Origin: Fibrobacter sp.
GTDB lineage: Bacteria > Fibrobacterota > Fibrobacteria > Fibrobacterales > Fibrobacteraceae
Direction of reading: 5' to 3'
NCBI GenBank assembly: GCA_017526585.1
Contig: JAFXRC010000037.1
Location: 85,353-149,352 of the forward strand
DNA: 64,000 nt
The position numbers and the translations under genes were made by a program. Shown here in pieces: positions 60,083-64,000 of this stretch. The notes below the pieces were generated by a model. It was not told the origin of the DNA and did not search any database. It worked only from the letters and a program-made list of their open reading frames with translations. Within the stretch, counting starts at the first letter, position 1, and every line of letters begins with the position of its first letter.

Positions 60083-60646
60083 ATGCTGTCAGTCATTATC
60101 GTCATAGCGATTATCGTCTTGTCCGTGATACTCGCCGCCATTGGCGCGTATGTGGTTATCCATAGTTCCGACGAAAAGGACGAACCGAAGCGAGTTATCG
60201 ACGTTTCCGGCCAGTACGCCGTAGTCGTTCGCCCCGCACGCGAATCGCTCACCGCCGTCAAGCCGTCCGAAGCTTCGCTCAGGTCCTGGCTGGACACGCA
60301 GGATATTCCTGCGGAAAGGAAAGAGCAACTGATTGCCGAGTGGAACGCATCGCTCGAAGCGACAATCCGCACCATTGACGAAGGCGACAAAAACGGCACC
60401 GCCACCTACCGCATCGAGCTTGGCCCCAAGGGCAAGCAATATGTAAAATTCGTTAGCGACGAAAACTTTATTACCCGCGAACAGATCCGCAACCACGCGG
60501 AGATTCTGCCGCCCTATGTTCTTGGCTGCGATTGCAAGCTACTTCCGAAACAGCCTTGGGAGAACCCGAGCAAGTCCGGCTGGAAAGCCGTCGTACCCGC
60601 ACATGGCAACCACTATGACGTCCCCGATTGGAGGCATCTTGCGTAA
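60083..60646 (+). CDS. Membrane-anchored protein, unknown function
   Basis: 187 residues. N-terminal membrane helix (about 1-25), then a soluble domain with VIDVSGQYAVVVRPARES and YRIELGPKGKQYVKFVSD. Not recognised. Start ATG 60083 follows CGGAATAAAAT. The stop overlaps the start of the next gene by eight bases, suggesting co-translation with the PorV-like protein. Confidence 0.65.
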   Translation: MLSVIIVIAIIVLSVILAAIGAYVVIHSSDEKDEPKRVIDVSGQYAVVVRPARESLTAVKPSEASLRSWLDTQDIPAERKEQLIAEWNASLEATIRTIDEGDKNGTATYRIELGPKGKQYVKFVSDENFITREQIRNHAEILPPYVLGCDCKLLPKQPWENPSKSGWKAVVPAHGNHYDVPDWRHLA

Positions 60647-62816
60647 GTCCTTATTTTCAGCATTACTTTTAGCGCCCGCACTGTCTTTTGCGGCAGGCTC
60701 CGCCATCATCACGCTCGAAATGCCCGTCGGCGCACGCCAGCTGGGCATGGGCGAAGCTGGTGCTGCCCTCGCCGATGACCCGACCGCCATGTACTACAAC
60801 CCGGCTGGTCTCGCCTTTGGTCCCTTAGCCGACGAATGGCGCATGAGCTACAAGGCCGACTCCAAGAACGCCCCCTTCTTCACGAGCATGGCATCCAGAT
60901 CCAAGGACGGATTCTTTAGCAAGAGCGAGCTTTGGGCAGGCACCGCCGAGGGCATTTTGAAATTTGACGGCGAGCAATGGGTGAACTACCACTCCATAAC
61001 GCTGCAGGGCAACGCAAAAATCCGCGACGCCGTCAAGGTCTATGTCGGTTCAGAACGCGGACTCGACGAATATGTTCGCCAGGTCAAGAAATTCAACGAT
61101 ATCAAGACGGCTGACGACGAAAAGCACGTGGTCGAAGTCAAGATGCCCTGGAACCTGATCGTGAAGGACACTATCACGGCAGTCTTTTACGAAAGTCGCA
61201 CCGAGAAACTCTGGGTGGGTACACCCAAGTCCCTTTACCGCTTTGACGGCAAAGCCTGGAAGAACTACGACGACGAACTTGGAAGTCACCGCATCACCGC
61301 CCTTGAAAGCCAGGGTGCGTCCATCTGGATTGGTACCGAGGACGGTCTGTTCGTTTACCGCAACGGACAGTTCGAACAGAAGGGCAAGGTGCTCCCGAGC
61401 CAGAAGGTGAGGGCACTCGTATGGTCCGAAAGCCGCAAGGAACTTTATGTCGCAGTCGAAGGCGCCGGTATTGCAAGGCTCATTCCCAAGAAGAGCGTGA
61501 ACGACAAGGACCGCTGGAGCCTGTTCACCGAAGAAGACGGAATCATGGACCACTCCCCGACCGCACTCGCCGTTGATAGTTCGGGACATGTCTGGGCGGC
61601 TCACAACGGAGGTCTTTCGCATTTCACGCTACGCAAGTGGGAACAGGTGCAGTTCGCCGATAACAAAGTGAACGACATTTCCGTGGACCAGCGTGGCGGC
61701 ATCTGGATCGCAACCGACAAGGGCGTGTGGCGCCACCTGCCGGACTACGCGACCGCTAGCGGACGCAAGGCGGAACTCGAACGAGGAGCAGCGGAAGAAG
61801 AAGGCTCCACCAAGAGCGAAGACGAATGGATTCACTACCACAGCGGGAACGGTCTTTCCACGAACAAGGTGTGGGCAGTGCTTCCGCAAGGTGGCGACGT
61901 ATGGTTCAGCACCGCGAACGGCATGGAGCAGTTCAAGGATGCCGACTACCAGATTACCGCCTTCTACGAAAAGCTTTTGCCGATTCTGAACATTCCCGAC
62001 CTGTATCACCTTTATGCAGGCATGACAATTCCGCTGAGCGACTGGGGCACGCTCGGGTTCTTCGTGAACTTCGTTAGCTTCGGTTCGACGATTGCCTCGG
62101 GCGATGTCGACGCCGACGACCTGGTCGCCTACAACAGTTCCGAAATCGTGGGCGGCTTCAGCTACGGCACAAGGTTCCCGAACGACTGGGGTCTAGGTCT
62201 TTCGATCAAGTTTTTCTACTCCGACCTGAGTTCCGGAGCAGCCGCTGGCGAAGAAGAAGCGACCACCTTCGGTTACGCATTCGACATCGGCGTACTCAAG
62301 AAGAACTTGTTTATAGACAAATTAAATCTCGCCTTGGTACTCGCCAACATCGGTCCGAGCGTCTACTATGTGGACAAGACCATCGAGGACCCGATTCCCT
62401 TGACATGGCGCTTGGGACTTTCCTACGAGATTCTCTCGCTGGCAGACTACAAGTGGACCGTAGTCGCCGACTACAACCGCGAAGTGGTCTACGACGACGA
62501 CAAAGGTAATCCGGAACCGTTCTACATCTCTAGCTGGAAGTCGCTTATCAATCCTGAAAGGGACGGCAACAAGGTGAAAGAATCCATCATGCAGGGCGTC
62601 TTCAACCTGGGTACCGAATTCGTCTACGCGAACACGATTGCTCTCCGCGCCGGTTACCTTTATGACCAGACGGGTAAGCGCAACGAAGTGGATTTGGGCT
62701 TTGGCTTTATGCTCTCCGATGTGTTGCAATTCGACTTCGCCACCATCAAGGACGTGGGTGACAACGACGGCGTGCGCGACGGTCAGATGCGCTTCGGCAT
62801 GCTGTTCAAGTTCTAA
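60639..62816 (+). CDS. PorV-like outer-membrane barrel with inserted beta-propeller
   Basis: 725 residues, TTG start at 60639 with GGAGG four bases upstream; the resulting MRKSLFSALLLAPALSFA is a good signal peptide. Residues about 25-75 carry the PorV/UPF0164 motif GARQLGMGEAGAALADDPTAM and YYNPAGLAF. From about 90 to 440 lie repeated propeller blades (LWVGTPKSLYRFDGKAW, IWIGTEDGLFVYRNGQF, IWIATDKGVWRHL, VWFSTANGMEQFKDADYQI) of the two-component-regulator propeller type. The barrel then resumes (AGMTIPLSDWGTLGFFVNF to DGQMRFGMLFKF). A propeller between the first and later strands of a PorV-type barrel is unusual. An in-frame ATG at 60603 is the alternative start. Confidence 0.85.
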   Translation: MRKSLFSALLLAPALSFAAGSAIITLEMPVGARQLGMGEAGAALADDPTAMYYNPAGLAFGPLADEWRMSYKADSKNAPFFTSMASRSKDGFFSKSELWAGTAEGILKFDGEQWVNYHSITLQGNAKIRDAVKVYVGSERGLDEYVRQVKKFNDIKTADDEKHVVEVKMPWNLIVKDTITAVFYESRTEKLWVGTPKSLYRFDGKAWKNYDDELGSHRITALESQGASIWIGTEDGLFVYRNGQFEQKGKVLPSQKVRALVWSESRKELYVAVEGAGIARLIPKKSVNDKDRWSLFTEEDGIMDHSPTALAVDSSGHVWAAHNGGLSHFTLRKWEQVQFADNKVNDISVDQRGGIWIATDKGVWRHLPDYATASGRKAELERGAAEEEGSTKSEDEWIHYHSGNGLSTNKVWAVLPQGGDVWFSTANGMEQFKDADYQITAFYEKLLPILNIPDLYHLYAGMTIPLSDWGTLGFFVNFVSFGSTIASGDVDADDLVAYNSSEIVGGFSYGTRFPNDWGLGLSIKFFYSDLSSGAAAGEEEATTFGYAFDIGVLKKNLFIDKLNLALVLANIGPSVYYVDKTIEDPIPLTWRLGLSYEILSLADYKWTVVADYNREVVYDDDKGNPEPFYISSWKSLINPERDGNKVKESIMQGVFNLGTEFVYANTIALRAGYLYDQTGKRNEVDLGFGFMLSDVLQFDFATIKDVGDNDGVRDGQMRFGMLFKF

Positions 62817-62843
62817 TATAGAAGCAGGCAGAATTGCAATTAG

Positions 62844-62870
62844 AAAAGTCAGGTTTCGCACCTGACTTTT
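62844..62870. terminator. Bidirectional terminator
   Basis: Perfect AAAAGTCAGGT/ACCTGACTTTT stem with a five-base loop and T runs on both strands, between the convergent PorV-type gene and rsmG. Confidence 0.88.
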
Positions 62871-62895
62871 TCATTTTCTTTGTAGTAGATAAAAA

Positions 62896-63660
62896 CTATT
62901 CTACGCGTTCGAGGATAATGAGAGCACGTTCTTGCGTGCTATTCGGAATGGTATAGAAATGCTTGCCGACGAACTTGTAGCCGAAATCTTCGGGATGGAA
63001 TGTCTTGAGTTCATCGGCGACGGCGGGGCCCTTCATGAAGAATACGCGGCCGCCCACCTTGAGAGAATTGGCGATGCGCGGAAGGGTCTTCTCCATCAAT
63101 TCAAAGGCGCGGCTGATGACGCCGTCGACGGGAATAGTCATGCTGCGGCTCGTGACCTTGTGTCCGAACACGTCGATTCCCTTGAGTCCCATCTTCTCGA
63201 TGACCATGTTAAGGAAGTTGATGCGGTTCGGACGAGGTTCGCAAAGCGTGAGGCGAATGGAGGGATTGACGAGTTTAAGTGGAATTCCGGGGAAGCCGGC
63301 ACCGCTGCCGACATCGATCATGCGGGCCGGCCACTTAGGCACATACGCATTGATGAGTGTGCAGTCGGCGTAATGGCGTTCCACCATCGTCTCAAATGCA
63401 TTCAGGCGCGTTAGATCCTGGTCATCGTTGTTGGCACGCAGCAGCTGGTGGAATTCCCAAATCTGCTTAAGCGTTTCTGGCTGGAGTTCTACGCCGTAGT
63501 AATGCAGCAGCTTATCGAGTCCCTGAAGCGATGGCGTGACACGCTTGCCGTTAAACAGTGGGAAGTCGGTGCGAGGTGCCTTGAGGTGGGGCACGAAATC
63601 GCGACCGGCAGCATTTGCCGAGCGAGCAGGAGTTCTCTTTGACCAGTTGGAATTTGCCAT
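62896..63660 (-). CDS. rsmG: 16S rRNA (guanine-N7) methyltransferase RsmG
   Basis: Methylates G527 of 16S rRNA. 254 residues. SAM site IDVGSGAGFPGIPLKLV and the RsmG-specific LCEPRPNRINFLNMVIEK are seen. Start ATG 63660; the frame is open to 63735 but lacks similarity. TACTTTTG lies four bases upstream of the ATG on the minus strand, consistent with a leaderless transcript. Not next to mnmG or parA, so no sign of a replication origin here. Confidence 0.93.
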   Translation of the reverse strand: MANSNWSKRTPARSANAAGRDFVPHLKAPRTDFPLFNGKRVTPSLQGLDKLLHYYGVELQPETLKQIWEFHQLLRANNDDQDLTRLNAFETMVERHYADCTLINAYVPKWPARMIDVGSGAGFPGIPLKLVNPSIRLTLCEPRPNRINFLNMVIEKMGLKGIDVFGHKVTSRSMTIPVDGVISRAFELMEKTLPRIANSLKVGGRVFFMKGPAVADELKTFHPEDFGYKFVGKHFYTIPNSTQERALIILERVE

Positions 63661-63740
63661 GACACAAAAGTAGAACTTTTTAAGGGCAAAAAGGGTAAGT
63701 TTTCTAAGAATCGGCGTATATAGTATAGAGGACATCTATA

Positions 63741-64000
63741 ATGCGCCACCTATACGATCGAAAATTTTTCATTTTGTTTTTCATTTTGCAATGTACATGG
63801 ACTTGCTTTACCCACGCCATTGCTGCGACAAAGGCCGACTTTGATGAAGAAGGTTTAAGCGAAGCACAAGTATTTGAATGGTGGGACAACGGAATCATCG
63901 ACGGAGAAGAAGCACAAGAAATCCTAGACAAGCTAGAAGAAGGGAATATGCAGGAGGCATGCATTCTTGCCGAAGTGTACGCCCTGGAAAAATGTCCCGA
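63741..64000 (+). CDS. Exported protein, unknown function (3' end outside window)
   Basis: 86 complete codons visible. Signal sequence of about 28 residues (FFILFFILQCTWTCFTHAIA), then an acidic, helical mature part (DEEGLSEAQVFEWWDNGIID, EAQEILDKLEEGNMQEA). The helices look like repeats or a helix-hairpin-helix-like pair; I cannot name the family. RBS AGAGGA lies eight bases before the ATG. Confidence 0.6.
   Translation, partial: MRHLYDRKFFILFFILQCTWTCFTHAIAATKADFDEEGLSEAQVFEWWDNGIIDGEEAQEILDKLEEGNMQEACILAEVYALEKCP

Noticed and set aside
62896..63660. Replication origin near rsmG
   Set aside because: No DnaA-box cluster, mnmG, parAB or dnaA is visible; rsmG is isolated here.

Overview
The window most likely comes from a member of the phylum Fibrobacterota (Fibrobacter or a close relative). 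The signs are poly-serine linkers between secreted domains, a fibro-slime domain protein, a secreted family 5 cellulase, C-terminal sorting-type domains on secreted proteins, many lipoproteins, and futalosine-pathway menaquinone genes. There are no rRNA genes, CRISPR arrays, insertion sequences or phage genes. Gene density is high, and promoter-like motifs resemble the Bacteroidetes TAnnTTTG box.

Region by region. 1-9.4 kb: the 5' part of a fibro-slime surface protein, an FHA-GGDEF diguanylate cyclase, a MATE transporter, a PAP2 phosphatase, an L,D-transpeptidase-like lipoprotein, a second lipoprotein, a NAT/transglutaminase-like enzyme and azlCD. 9.4-17.3 kb: a polysaccharide-degradation locus with a 1693-residue modular protein carrying ten tandem beta-type repeats, next to a GH5 endoglucanase that carries one copy of what appears to be the same module. 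17.4-25 kb: mltG, an M15-type peptidase, a second MATE transporter, birA, and a ubiE-ubiX-ubiA operon that fits late menaquinone synthesis. 25-30 kb: a CotH-type surface lipoprotein, tRNA-Phe, a GAF/HD-GYP phosphodiesterase, tRNA-Ser and comF. 30-35.5 kb: mreB-mreC-mreD-mrdA-rodA, the rod-shape elongasome.

35.5-48.4 kb is the most interesting stretch. It is a one-directional series: a beta-helix/OmpA protein, a PorV-like barrel fused to TPRs, a 1298-residue periplasmic TPR protein, ExbB/TolQ, two different ExbD/TolR proteins, a TonB/AgmX-type protein, an outer-membrane barrel and a lipoprotein, running straight into mreB. Together they could build a proton-driven machine spanning the envelope. 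I know the component families but not this combination, and its function is inference. 48.6-55.8 kb: a histone-H1-like protein, mqnD-mqnB-pfkB-tyrS, a small outer-membrane barrel, a GAF/AAA+ regulator with a degenerate GAFTGA loop, yqeY and rpsU. 55.9-64 kb: a SPOR lipoprotein, glucokinase, an Rrf2 regulator, a triple-FKBP isomerase, a PorV-like barrel with an apparent inserted beta-propeller, rsmG and the start of an unknown secreted protein.

Common themes are envelope biogenesis (elongasome, MltG, L,D-transpeptidase, SPOR, OmpA), secreted cellulose-related proteins with shared modules, and c-di-GMP turnover (one synthase, one hydrolase). Family assignments rest on motifs read by eye; no database search was made.
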